DNA from: Odontocerum albicorne
Taxonomy: Eukaryota > Arthropoda > Insecta > Trichoptera > Odontoceridae
Length of the DNA: 64,000 bases
Direction of reading: 5' to 3'
Assembly: GCA_949825065.1 (NCBI GenBank)
Contig: OX463841.1
Coordinates: 17,127,064-17,191,063, forward strand
The notes beneath the pieces are model-generated. The model was not told the DNA's origin. It saw nothing but the letters and a program-made list of their open reading frames with translations, and ran no database searches. Positions 21,777-32,350 of this stretch are shown here, one piece after another. Every line of letters begins with the position of its first letter. Within the stretch, counting starts at the first letter, position 1. A program made the position numbers and the translations under genes.

Positions 21777-22330
21777 GGGTCTTTCAAATTGATTGTTTTT
21801 TTTAATTCTTGGATAAAACACAGATGGCGTCGTGAATTTGCCTGGGTCTTGCGACATTTGAGAAGTGTAATGTATGGCATTTATAAAAATGGAGTCGTAT
21901 ACAATACGACAACGCGTTCAAATTGACAATTATTTAAGGTATTGTAATCTCCTGAAACGGTGATGTTAATTGGCCATCAAGATCATGTGATCTGACACCG
22001 TTGGACTATTTTCTCTGGGGTTACGTGAAAAGCCAGGTCTATAAGAATGACCCCCAATCAATTCCTGAGCTGAAGGACGAAATTATTTGCGTTATTGGTG
22101 AGTTAGAATCGCAATTATGCCAAAACGTCATAGAAAATTTTGACAAAAGAGTGGACATTTGTGGAGCTGCAAGAGGTGGACATTTGGCGGATATTGTTTT
22201 TTGTGTTTACGTGTCATACATTATATTTCAATGACCAATAAAAGGTTTTTTTGAAATGAAAGCAAATTGTGTATTTTATTCAAGAATTAAAATAAAATTA
22301 AATAAAAAAACCGCTCAATTTGAAAGACCC
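21777..22330 (+). mobile_element. Short Tc1/mariner/IS630-type element
   Basis: Ends are inverted: GGGTCTTTCAAATTGA on the left and its complement on the right, followed by T-rich tracts. TA is duplicated at 21775-21776 and 22331-22332. The plus strand retains a transposase C-terminus: 'PLDYFLWGYVKSQVYKND', 'NVIENFDKRVDICGAARGG' and 'HLADIVF'. The WGY..S motif and GGH end belong to the DDE transposases of this superfamily. The DNA-binding domain and first catalytic aspartates are deleted, so the element is non-autonomous. A lone copy of its end occurs at 52779-52806. Confidence 0.88.
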
Positions 22331-22334
22331 TATG

Positions 22335-22490
22335 TATAATATTTTTTTAGACTTAGGTGAAAAAGGTGCTTTAATGTGGTTTTGACATATGGAGAGAAAG
22401 ATTGATGAAAGAATGAGCTAGGAAGTATATTAGTCAGAAGTGTAAGGTGTGCTGGGAAGATGTAGACCGACCGGTTGATCTTTCAGACTT
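22335..22490 (+). mobile_element. LINE 3' end, tail family T fragment
   Basis: 'gttttgacatatggagagaa', 'gatgaaagaatgagctagga' and 'cagaagtgtaaggtgtg' parallel the 6.45 kb copy. Confidence 0.5.
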
Positions 22491-22530
22491 CCAAACTGAA
22501 AATACACGGCATGATTACATGTATTTATAT

Positions 22531-22718
22531 TTTATAATGGATTTATTTCTTGGACATTTCACTTATAGTGAGTGTATTTATAATGGATTTATTTCTTGGA
22601 CATTTCACTTATAGTGAGTGTATTTATAATGGATTTATTTCTTGGGCATTTCACTTATAGTCAGTGAATTTATAATGGATTTATTTCTTGGACATTTCAC
22701 TTATAGTGAAGTGAGTGT
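22531..22718. repeat. 46-bp tandem repeat, 4 copies
   Basis: Unit 'tttataatggatttatttct' plus 'tggacatttcacttatagtg' plus 'agtgta', with few substitutions. Confidence 0.9.
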
Positions 22719-23061
22719 ATTAGACTAATTTAATATAAGCCAAACAGTGTATGTATTTCATATCGATTCTTGATCTTTTCGAAGTAGGAATATTTTGAGA
22801 ATAATAATTGTAATTCTTAACTAAATTTAGTAACAAAACACTCGCATTAATTAATCATCCATCATATAATTCCTTGATCAATTCACAATAAAGTGGGGAC
22901 GGTTGGTAGTGATTTATAAGAGAACATACAAAAAAAAACATTGCTATTCATTATTTTTCTGTTTTTTTTTTACATATTTTTAGAGGAAGGCAGAGTCAAA
23001 ATCTCCTCGTGTTCTATTGCAATCTCATCATTATGAATCAGAAATATAGTAAGATCTCCGC

Positions 23062-24115
23062 GTGAAAACTGAGCGTTCTATCACTAAAAATCATCTCTTT
23101 TATCATTATTCTAAAGATTAATTGAAACTAAAGAAAACTGAGCGTTCTATCACTAAATATATCTTTTGTCATTATTCTAAAGATTAATTGAAACTAAAGA
23201 AAACTGAGCGTTCTATCATTAAATATCATATCTTTTGTCATTATTCTAAAGATGATTTGAAACTAAAGAAAACTGAGCGTTCTATTACTAAATATCATAT
23301 TTTTTGTCATTATTATAAAGATGAATTAAAATGAATGAAACTAAAGAAAACTGAGCGTTCTATTACTAAATATCATATCTTTTGTCATTATTATAAAGAT
23401 GAATTAAAATTAATGAAATTAAAGAAAACCGAGCGTTCTATCAATAAATATCTCGTTTGTAATTTTTCTAAAGATGAATTGAAACTAAAGTAAACTGAGC
23501 GTTTTATCACTAAATGTCATCTATTTTGTTATTATTCTAAAGATGAATTGAAACTAAAGAAAACTGAGCGTTCTATCATTAAATATCATCTCTTTTGTCA
23601 TTATTCTCAAGATGACTTGAAACTAAAGAAAACTGAGCGTTCTATTACTAAATATCATCTCTTTTGTCATTATTATAAAGATGAATTAAAATGAATGAAA
23701 CTAAAGAAAACTGAGCGTTCTATCATTAAATATCATCTCTTTTGTCATTATTCTCAAGATGACTTGAAACTAAAGAAAACTGAGCGTTCTATTACTAAAT
23801 ATCATCTCTTTTGTCATTATCATAAAGATGAATTAAAATGAATGAAACTAAAGAAAACTGAGCGTTCTATCATTAAATATCTATTTTGTCATTTTTCTAA
23901 AGATAAATTGAAACTAAAGAAAACTGAGCGTTTTATCACTAAATGTCATCTATTTTGTTATTATTCTAAAGATGAATTGAAACTAAAGAAAACTGAGCGT
24001 TCTATCACTAAATATCATCTCTTTTGTCATTATTCTAAATATGAATTGAAACTAAAGAAAACTGATCACGTCGTCACTAAATATCTCTTTCGTCATTATT
24101 CTAAAGATGAATTAA
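23062..24115 (+). repeat. 69-bp satellite array (23-codon unit), about 15 copies
   Basis: The unit runs 'gaaactaaagaaaactgagc', 'gttctatcactaaatatcat', 'ctcttttgtcattattctaa', 'agatgaatt'. The consensus length is divisible by three, and in one frame it encodes a 23-residue repeat reading 'LKLKKTERSITKYHLFCHY' then 'SKDE'. The last five units are continuously open (23842-24150), while earlier units carry stops, frameshifts or 12-bp insertions ('aatgaatgaaac'). It is probably a satellite with accidental coding capacity. A decayed repeat-protein gene cannot be excluded. Confidence 0.9.
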
Positions 24116-25034
24116 TTTATTATTTACGACTATTGGTTCTGTTAACATAAAAGTATGCTAATTTTTAGTGAAAAGTGTATCGAAAAAACCTGAAAGCCTA
24201 AAGAAAAAATACCGATGAAAGAAAGTTATTTTTTTTAAGAATTTAAAGGAAAGTTAATCAGCAAAATATTTCCTACAAAATAAAACAATAAAATATATAT
24301 ATTATATAAATTAACAAATATTTATATGGCGGTTTATTAAAATTTAGTAATATTTACAAATTTCTACAAAATCATATCTCATTGAGATAGTTAACATATA
24401 ATAAGAATGCATGTCTTTAACGAGTTCCATAAAAAAGTAGTGGAACTTCAAGGAATAAAAAGGGTAGATCAGGGCCGTTCGGTCAATTAGTTGAAAGTGT
24501 GCTGTGCCCAGAGGTAGAATAAATTAAGTTGTAGATTAGCCATATTTGGTTTGTTGATTCTGATCGAGTTAATATTGATGTCTTGAAAAAAGAAATAACA
24601 TTTCCTTTAAATTTATATTATCTCAAAAATATTTTTTTGTAAACTCTTCATTGTTACAAATAATTTATAAAAATCTCAAATAACAGAGTATTTGATTTGT
24701 GGCTATTGATATTCATTGTTTACAATAAATATATATTTTTGGAATATCTGATTCATATTGAGGTAGTGTGAGATGGATTTAACAATAGTGTGAAAATGAA
24801 AGTCATTTAAATTTTCAATCAATTCGAAGATTTCACATATGTTAGCACTCTCGCCAAGGTTAAACACCTTAAGACTTCTAAAATGTTTGTTAAATAAATT
24901 TGTTAAAGTTACGTAATTAATGGCATTTATTTCTCAAATAAAAAATACTGAACTAATGACCGAAAACAGTCAATTTCAGAGTAAAAAATTAATAAACTAT
25001 AGTTAAGGCTTTAACACTGTGGAGGTTTAAAGAC
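24116..25034. other. AT-rich DNA, nothing recognised
   Basis: No ORF, array or inverted ends that I can support. Confidence 0.5.
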
Positions 25035-25215
25035 ATTGTAATTTTTTTAGTCCACTTTATATCCCTACATGTTTCAAGGTTTTCATCTAATTATCAGGGA
25101 AGTACAAACAAGGCTTGTTTGTGATTTCTTGATGGTGAGGTGAAAACCTTGAAACCGGTATGGCTATACCGTTTTATTAAGTGGAATAAACAGAGTTGGA
25201 CTAAAAAAATACAAT
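25035..25215. mobile_element. Penelope-like palindrome, almost no spacer
   Basis: The left arm reads 'attgtaatttttttagtcca', 'gtttcaaggttttcatcta' and 'acaaacaagcc'-type text. The right arm is its inverted copy but includes the segment 'ccggtatggctataccg' that the left arm lacks. The two arms meet at 'caaggcttg'. The right arm carries a degenerate hammerhead core (TTGATGG...CTTGAAACC). The flanking 'ggaggtttaaagac' is also shared with the 32.7 and 54.8 kb copies. Confidence 0.75.
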
Positions 25216-25359
25216 ATAAGTTTTTGGATTAAAATCAATGAATAGCGCATTGATCAGACCTCGTGTGGCTTACTCTCAAAATACAGTTAATATAACCATA
25301 CTTTGTAAAAAATAATTTCTTTGTTCATTTCATGATTTATACACTTTTTATTAATTAAT

Positions 25360-25445
25360 TTATTTAAAACTTTTATTGCAAATACAATCTGGCGGGCTTA
25401 TTGCCAGGCGGCAATCTATTCCAACCAACCAGACAAAGTAAATGA
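25360..25445 (-). mobile_element. SINE family A, 3' body fragment
   Basis: 'caatctggcgggcttattgc', 'cggcaatctattccaacca' and 'accagacaaag' match the SINE body. The tRNA-like head is missing. Confidence 0.65.
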
Positions 25446-25658
25446 AGCAAGTTACGTGGTCGCATAAATCATTCAAATGACTATCCACCCTCACGAAATC
25501 CATAAACACATACGTGGGCATATGTCCAAGAACCCCACAAAAACGGACAATCATCCGAACATTCTTTTTCATATAAAGTGAGATATCATCAATCAAAAGG
25601 AAAGGAATGGATGGTGGGGAGGAAAGAAAAAGAAAAATCAGGAATGAAGCACGTTGTT

Positions 25659-26063
25659 TTACTGACTAGAAATTAAGAGTTTTTTCAGTCGCTTCTTAAA
25701 GTAGGCCAAGGACGGAGCGAGTCTTATATTGGTTTGTAACTGATTCCAGAGTCTTACTGCATGGGCAGTAAAGGACGACGTAAAGAAAGAAGAGCGGTGA
25801 ACTGGAAAGGCCAATAGACAATCTCTGTTTGAGCGTACCGCTAATCCACGATTGGAAAGACGCTGAAAATTTTCGGCGAGATAAGAGGGGGTGGCGGGAC
25901 AATTAAGGATATTATACAATAAAGACAGTATGTGAATTTGGCGTCTATTTCTTACATTCAACCAGTTCAATGCCTTCTGGTATGAAGTTATATAATCGCA
26001 CTTTCGTAGGTTGAAAATGAATCTTAGACACACACTATTTTTCTTTGAATAACGATTGCCCAT
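25659..26063 (-). mobile_element. Jockey-like LINE ORF2 C-terminus (family J)
   Basis: 134 open codons on the minus strand: 'CLRFIFNLRKCDYITSYQKA', 'LNWLNVRNRRQIHILSLLYN', 'SYLAENFQRLSNRGLAVRSN', 'HAVRLWNQLQTNIRLAPSLA' and 'FKKRLKKLLISSQ'. This RCIRFIF..LR...W.PI..RR..H...LLY..L order is the post-RT C-terminal region of many insect non-LTR elements. The reading frame is intact to the stop, so the insertion is fairly young. Diverged copies are at 36643, 52818 and 58840. Confidence 0.85.
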
Positions 26064-26369
26064 CGATTATTCTTCTTTCAAACATATTTTCATTTAAATT
26101 CTAAGAACTTCAATAAAAATTTTCAAGTTTTATGATTTAAAGACATATGCAGCTGAATAATTAATCTGTAAAAGCATAACATATTTAATTCATGAAATGT
26201 CATAGAAATTCAACCATAACCAATTCAATTATGTACACACTTTTATTAAAGCGTAATTTAAAATTAAAGTTTCATATTTTTTAGATAAATATTTTAAATA
26301 TTCTAATTACTTACTGAAAAGGCATTTATATCTTCAATATAAAAAAAAAAAATTATTACTTATGATACA

Positions 26370-27003
26370 ACTCTTCTTCTTCCTGGCACTATCCCAACTC
26401 ATTGCCTAGGTAGGCTGTTGGGGTTGCTCTCCTCGTTCTCAGGCTGTATGTTTTTCTGTTCTGGGTGTCGCTTTCATGAAGGCCGTTTCTCTGCAGGATT
26501 TTGGAGCATTGAGTTATCCAGGAGTTCTTTGGTCTTCCTCTGGACGGCTGTCGAGGAAGATCCACAGACATTGCCTGATTTACCATATGGTCTGGTGGTT
26601 TCCGTCTTATGTGCCCATACCATCTCAGCTGTCGCTCTTCCAGCTTACTGTTTATGCCAGTGACTCCCAGGCTACCACGAATGCGTGAGCTCTTAATTAT
26701 ATCTTTTAGTGATACTCCTGCCAACCACCTAAGCATTCGCATTTCTGTTGTTTCAAGTTGCCTAGAGTAGGAGCTGAACATAGTCCAGCATTCTGAGCCA
26801 TACATAATTGCGGGTCTAACGATAGTCTGGTATACCTTCCATTTAATTTTTATAGGCATTTTTGGGTCACACAAGACTCCTGTTACCGATCTGAATTTCA
26901 TCCATCTCACACCTATTCTATGGTTAACATCCGCTGCGCACCCTCCGTCTTTGTGAATGAGTGAGCCCAGATACTTAAATGAGTCACAGCCGGCTAACGT
27001 TAC
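26370..27003 (-). mobile_element. LINE ORF2 C-terminus and 3' end (family G), copy 1
   Basis: The minus strand is open for about 200 codons: 'CDSFKYLGSLIHKDGGCAAD', 'VYQTIVRPAIMYGSECWTMF', 'EMRMLRWLAGVSLKDIIKSS', 'EERQLRWYGHIRRKPPDHMV', 'RGRPKNSWITQCSKILQRNG'. The YGSECW motif after the RT palm and the W.GHI.R segment identify an RTE-like endonuclease/RT LINE. The catalytic FADD region is not included. The first 22 codons of the open frame, upstream of 27003, are flanking DNA. The 3' end is '...caggaagaagaagag'. A second copy is at 63124-63625. Confidence 0.9.
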
Positions 27004-27576
27004 TGATGATATAAATACAGTTAAAAATCTGTAAAGCTTAAAAAGTGTTAAAAAATATGTTTTATACATATTTTTAATTTGAGATACTTTTTATTTGTCT
27101 TAGGCGGTTTTAACCTGCAGGAGGACCCTGTTCTTTTCCTGTTAAAATGTTGCGATTTCATTGTTAACAGTTTTTTTTAAATAATGAAATACGACATTGT
27201 AAAAAAGATCCTTTAAGCTCAGTAAGGATGAGTCGATCCTTAGGACTGCTTTCATGATGTTGTTCGCTAAATTTATTGTTGTAATCTGTCGGCGTTTCAG
27301 GTTCGATTGCACCTAAAATGAGGGTCATTAATCCAGCCAGTCGTAAAAACTAATTTGCTGCATCTAATTGCATAGCCACCCTTTCAAATATCAAACAATT
27401 CCTCTAGTTCGGGCAACACTACTCCATTAAGGAGCTAAATTTTATAGGGTTGAAAAAAAAAGTTAAGTTGTAGGACTTTAGATATTATACGAGTATGAAT
27501 TGTTTCCAGTCAGTGACCACGATTGTGTTGTACATCACATACGATGATTTAACATAATTAATACAATTATAGTTTG
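27004..27576. other. Unassigned DNA
   Basis: 'gcgtttcaggttcgattgca' (about 27290) faintly resembles a SINE box B. Otherwise nothing is recognised. Confidence 0.35.
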
Positions 27577-27777
27577 GAAAATGTAGGATGAGTCCTGTGA
27601 CAGCTCACAAATTTTCCCCAATACAACCTTATGTAATGTATTTACCTAAATAACTTGCTTTTTATTAGAATTGAGGCTTATATTAAAGTTGATAAATAAT
27701 TAAAATTACTGAACATCGTTACAAGGTTGTATTGGGGCAAATTTGTGAGCTGTCACAGGACTCATCCTACATTTTCT
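27577..27777. mobile_element. Palindromic MITE, about 60-bp arms
   Basis: 'gaaaatgtaggatgagtcct', 'gtgacagctcacaaatttt' and 'ccccaatacaacctt' on the left are mirrored on the right. The central 'aaataacttgctttttatta' matches the interior of 19618-20312. Confidence 0.85.
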
Positions 27778-28490
27778 GAACGATAGTTCAATCAATCAAA
27801 CGAAATAAGTCCTCAATCAAATAAAAACTGGAAGCACGATTTTTTTATCGTCTAAAAATGTATAAGTGACTGTCATTGAAACATTTTTTTGGATTGAAAA
27901 AATCGGCATTTAAGTCCAAATGACAAAGATGTGAATGAAGATGAATGAAGATGGTTCCCATAATTTTTTTTTCAAAAATATGTATTTTTAAATATTGATT
28001 GATAATTATTTATTGCTCATTGGTACAATATATTGACATTAGGGCTGCCAAAATTAATTTGACGAGTTTTCAAAATCACCATTTTCAGGTTTTTATATAA
28101 TCAATACAGTGCATCTCTTTGACTCGAAAAATTATTAAATCAAAAATATTCTTCAAAGTCTCTCTATATTACTCCAAGTGCAACACAACTCCGCAAAGAC
28201 AGTCTGGATATCGATTCTCTAAGGGGAATGTTATGAGCACGGAGTTTATACTGGACAAACTTTCTTAGAATTTTAAATATCGTGAGGCACAATTGGTTTT
28301 ATTGAAGTTTTTATATAAACTTGATTTTCTCAAATTATCATTTAACAATTTTGATTTTACGGTTTTATTTATATTATAGTTAAATATAATATAATGTAAC
28401 TACAATATTATGTTATAATTTATTGACCATTTAAAAAAAATCTTTTGAAAAGTGTATATTTCTTAATTTTAATTGAAGATTGTAAAAATA
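27778..28490. other. AT-rich DNA, nothing recognised
   Basis: No supported feature. Confidence 0.5.
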
Positions 28491-28496
28491 ACCGTA

Positions 28497-29383
28497 AATA
28501 TATGTGAAGTAAGAATAAAGTATGCTTTCAAATGTATGTGAAGTAAGAATAAAGTATATTTCTAAATGTATGTGAAGCAAGAATAAAGTATATTTCTGAA
28601 GGTATATGAAGTAAGAATAAAGTATACTTCTAAATGTATGTGAAGTAAGAATAAAGTATATTTCTGAAGGTATATGAAGTAAGAATAAAGTATACTTCTA
28701 AATGTATGTGAAGCAAGAATAAAGTATACTTCTAAATGTATGTGAAGCAAGAATCAAGTATATTTTTGAAGGTATATGAAATAAGAATAAAGTATACTTC
28801 TAAATGTATGTGAAGTGAGAATAAAGTATAATTCTAAATGTATGTGAAACAAGAATAAAGTATATTTCTGAAGGTATATGAAGTAAGAATAAAGTATCCT
28901 TCTAAATGTATGTGAAGTAAGAATAAAGTATACTTCTAAATGTATGTGAAGTAAGAATAAAGTATCCTTCTAAATGTATGTGAAGTAAGAATAAAGTATA
29001 CTTCTAAATATATGTGAAGTAAGAATAAAGTATATCTCTGAAGGTATATGAAATAAGAATAAAGTATACTTCTAAATGTATGTGAAGTAAGAATAAAGTA
29101 TACTTCTAAATGTATGTGAAGTAAGAATAAAGTATACTTCTAAATGTATGTGAAGTAAGAATAAAGTATACTTCTAAATGTATGTGAAGCAAGAATAAAA
29201 TATACTTCTGAAGGTATATGAAGTAAGAATAAAGTATACTTCTAAATGTATGTGAAGCAAGAATAAAGTATTCTTCTAAATGTATTTGAAGTAAGAATAA
29301 AGTGTATTTCTGAAGGTATGTGAAGTAAGAATAAAGTATACTTCTAAATGTATGTGAAGCAAGAATAAAGTATACTTCTAAAG
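28497..29383. repeat. 34-bp satellite, about 26 copies
   Basis: Unit 'aatgtatgtgaagtaagaat' plus 'aaagtatacttcta'. A second monomer type ('gaaggtatatgaagtaagaa', preceded by 'atttct') is interspersed at irregular multiples, giving partial higher-order structure. Minus-strand open frames (28562-28750, 29106-29405) are products of the repeat, not genes. Confidence 0.94.
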
Positions 29384-30219
29384 CATAAGTCCTATTTATG
29401 ATCACAATAAGTCGAAAATCTGAAAAGTGAAAAAGAAATAGCAGAAATGCTCCAAACCGTTATAGGAAACGCGACAAAACTTGAATGTGTTATAGTTTGA
29501 ACAAATCTCTGCTAACATTAGACTTACAGCTTGGAGATTTTCACGAACTATTATTTTGATATAAAAAAATATGTACAAAATCCGACATATTGTTATTTAT
29601 ATTTTTTTTCCTAATTTTACATGAACACACTGTTTAAACATTCACTTATAGTTATTTCTATACATTTTAGTCAATCCGATATTATGAGTTTTCTGAAAAC
29701 GCTAAATTTTATTAATTATTAGGAATAACTTATTAATTTACCCTTTTCTGGTAAAAAAAAAAGGGAGTTTCACGTTTATTTAATGAAAAAAATATTATTC
29801 TGTTTATACATTTCCTTGTTAATGACCGTGATAAGCCAGTGCTAGTGTTTTACCATATACGAGTATTTGGCACTAACCTAATTGTTATTTGAAAAGCGAT
29901 TTACATGAATTAATTTCATTTTTTTAAGAAACACGCTGTTCTAACATATTTATATCGGTTATTATATAATATGTTCAAAATATATTTAAAAAATTCACAT
30001 TTCTTTGTAAGAGGTCACGACAAGCGATTATAGCTTAAGAATTTATTTATTTATTTTTAATGCAATTAAAGAAAGAAATATTATCATGTTTATTAGTATA
30101 TCAAGAAAAATATGATTATTTTTATGATTATAACTGCTAAATTGGCAAGTAACTTTATTAAATCCATTTTTTAAATTTAATTTGACAACTTTATGTACGG
30201 GAGTGGAACTAAAAGGTGG
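29384..30219. other. AT-rich DNA, nothing recognised
   Basis: No ORF or repeat structure supported. Confidence 0.5.
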
Positions 30220-30385
30220 AAAATAATGAAAATAGTCGAATCAATGTTAAATATGAGATTGTTATATTTATAAGATATATGATAGATAACGGAATGAAGC
30301 AATCATGGATGAATGTCAAATAGAGACTGATTTAATAAGCAAAATATAAAAAAAAGACACTTTGAGATGATTTGAGCATTTAAAG
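30220..30385 (+). mobile_element. LINE tail family T, left part (interrupted)
   Basis: 'gataacggaatgaagcaatc', 'aaaaaaaagacactttgaga' and 'tgatttgagcat' parallel 59.2-59.3 kb ('ctctgagatgatttgggcat'). The family continues at 31241 after an inserted element. Confidence 0.55.
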
Positions 30386-31240
30386 CGAGTTCCCAAACTT
30401 TTTTCGGCCGCCGACCCCTTTACCAAAAACTTGTAAAACCGTCGACACCCTAGTCATTTACTTTACTTACTCAGATTAATAAGTATGTACAGTACAGTGG
30501 TACCTCGGGTTACGAACATAATTCGTTCTTTGATTCCGTTCGCGAGCCGAAATGTTCGCAAACCGAAATTCATTTTCTTGGGAGCCATAATGAGGGTTAA
30601 TTTAATGCAAAATATATTTCACATATATATAAAAAACAAAAAAAAAATTGTATCAAGAACAACGAACGCAACGACAAACAATGTTCACAACGCGCGCACC
30701 TGAGAACAACTAACATAATGCGTAATTGCGTATTGCGCCGTTATAACTAATTCGTGAACCGAGGCATTGTACGCAGGTCGAGTCAACATTTGTTCGGAAA
30801 TTGTGTTCGTAAGCCGATTTGTTCGTGACCCGAGGTTTGACCGTACTCGACATTAAATATTTCACTAGATATAAAACTTTTCATTTTAACCACTTGTAAT
30901 TAAGGATTGAAAAAGATAAAAGGACTACAGATTATGACATTATCTTGCGCAATATTTAATATTCAAATCTGCGCTGACGAAAATTAAAGCAAGTTTTTCG
31001 TTCACAAGTTTGGTATGTAATGTGTTTTTATCAAAAAAGTGTTTTTTTTTTTCATTATTTTACTTCTTAATTAGGTACCTATTGGAATCATAGATATTTT
31101 AAAGTAACAAACAAATAGCAGTAGTAAGGGGGTCTATTTTTACTGTCGTCGACACTCAAAATTTTTTATTGAAACTATCGACCCCTAGAAAAATCAAATT
31201 GACCCCAGGGGGTCAATATCGACCACTTTGGTAACTCTTG
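30386..31240. mobile_element. hAT-like element inserted in a LINE tail, itself interrupted
   Basis: The left end is 'cgagttcccaaactttttt', with 'ccgccgacccctttacc'. The right end is 'gaccactttggtaactcttg'. The near-duplicated flanks (atttaaag and atttgaat) fit a decayed 8-bp duplication. Internal 'cgtcgacaccct' and 'gtcgtcgacactc' are mirrored. The TA-flanked MITE at 30495-30843 lies inside. Confidence 0.65.
30495..30843. mobile_element. pogo/Tigger-type MITE (TA duplication)
   Basis: Inverted ends: CAGTGGTACCTCGGGTTACG on the left and the complement of CGGTCAAACCTCGGGTCACG on the right. TA lies at 30493-30494 and 30844-30845. CAGTGGTACCTCGG-type termini are characteristic of pogo/Tigger. 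The interior repeats 'ttcgtgaaccgaggca'-like text. It is 349 bp with no transposase. Confidence 0.85.
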
Positions 31241-31490
31241 ATTTGAATGTTGAAAAAAAACAAATCTATAACATTGAAGTGAGTGGGAATGGAAAAGTGA
31301 ACGATGGAAGAAATGGTAGTTAGATTAAGTGAATGATGTTTGAAAAGAAGGAAAGGAAATTTAAAAGAAGGATTGAAATTGAAAGAATAGTATGAGGAGA
31401 AGTTGAGGAAATGAAATATATAAGAGTACATTGTGCTAAATAAGTTTGTCTTGTCATCTACCCCGACTCTATGCGATGGTATGTACGAAT
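31241..31490 (+). mobile_element. LINE tail family T, right part
   Basis: 'gtgaacgatggaagaaatgg', 'gttagattaagtgaatgatg', 'gtcttgtcatctaccccgac' and 'tctatgcgatggtatgtacg' complete the tail begun at 30220. Confidence 0.55.
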
Positions 31491-31811
31491 GTAAACATTC
31501 TTATTTTGGTATGCATAAAAAAAATACTATTTAAAACAGCAATTACGAATTTCCCCATATTTATTTTAAATTGAAATTGCTAATTAAAATGCGAATGAAT
31601 GTGCAAAAATAAACATAACATTTGTCAAACTGACGTTTATTTTATCAGTCAAAACACTTTGGTGAATGCAATAAAATAAAATTTATATGCAGTTATTATT
31701 TAGAGTTTTGCATTCCTTTAACAGACTTGCTGATGACTTCAAATTCCAACTCTTTCTAGTAGCTACATAAAAAAAACATTTTTGAAGAAATTGTGGTTTT
31801 TAGCTAATCAT
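31491..31811. other. AT-rich DNA, nothing recognised
   Basis: No supported feature. Confidence 0.5.
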
Positions 31812-32136
31812 AGTATAAATAGGCCAAAACCCATAAGATGGTTGTCGTCGAACAAAGAATACGAGAATTGAATTTTGAATACAAGAGAGCGAGAGAGGAA
31901 TACTTGGATTCTCTCCGAAAGTAATTCGAAATTTGAATCTCGGTGGGTCCGTGATACTGAACGAATATTAAATACCTTTGAAAATAAATAACAATTTTTG
32001 AACCGGTGTAAAAGGGGACGATGTATAAATGATATACGAGTATATAAACAAATTTTACATTTATGAATATGTATTTTCATAAATGTAGAATTTGTTTTAC
32101 TTCCATGAATATTTCACGGGCTGCAACTAGTATGAG
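31812..32136 (-). repeat. Dispersed repeat family C, copy 3 (inverted, full length)
   Basis: Reverse complement of 9974-10286 along its length: 'catagtataaataggccaaa', 'tacaagagagcgagagagga', 'ctcggtgggtccgtgat', 'ttgaaccggtgtaaaagggg' and 'atttcacgggctgcaactag'. Confidence 0.85.
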
Positions 32137-32280
32137 TATAATCGTGTACTCGCCCAATTGAATTATATATAAAAGAGGTAGGTAACCATTACATTTATAA
32201 CAAAATGTCATGAAACAAACCATTACGTATAATAGAGAATGTATTTTCGAAAATGAGTTATTTTTAAATAATTTCATAAC

Positions 32281-32326
32281 CTCTTCTTGTGGAAGAAGGC
32301 TGCGACGCCTTCGAAACGTCATCTTC
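32281..32326 (+). ncRNA. Hammerhead-like motif of a second Penelope-type sequence
   Basis: 'ggaagaaggctgcgacgcct' continuing 'tcgaaacgtcatcttc' forms GAAGGC / GCCTTC stem II, then GAAAC and the GTC cleavage-type triplet, with ATCTTC as a possible stem I partner. The expected CUGANGA is degenerate (GTGGAAGA), so activity is doubtful. 'GCCTTCGAAACGTC' is typical of Penelope-like element hammerheads. Confidence 0.4.
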
Positions 32327-32350
32327 TAAGGCAACCAAAGATGACGATAA

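Noticed and set aside
26418..26688. Plus-strand ORFs of 81 and 70 codons
   Set aside because: Antisense shadows of the LINE family G coding region.
28562..29405. Repetitive minus-strand proteins
   Set aside because: They arise from the 34-bp satellite and have no start context or flanking gene structure.
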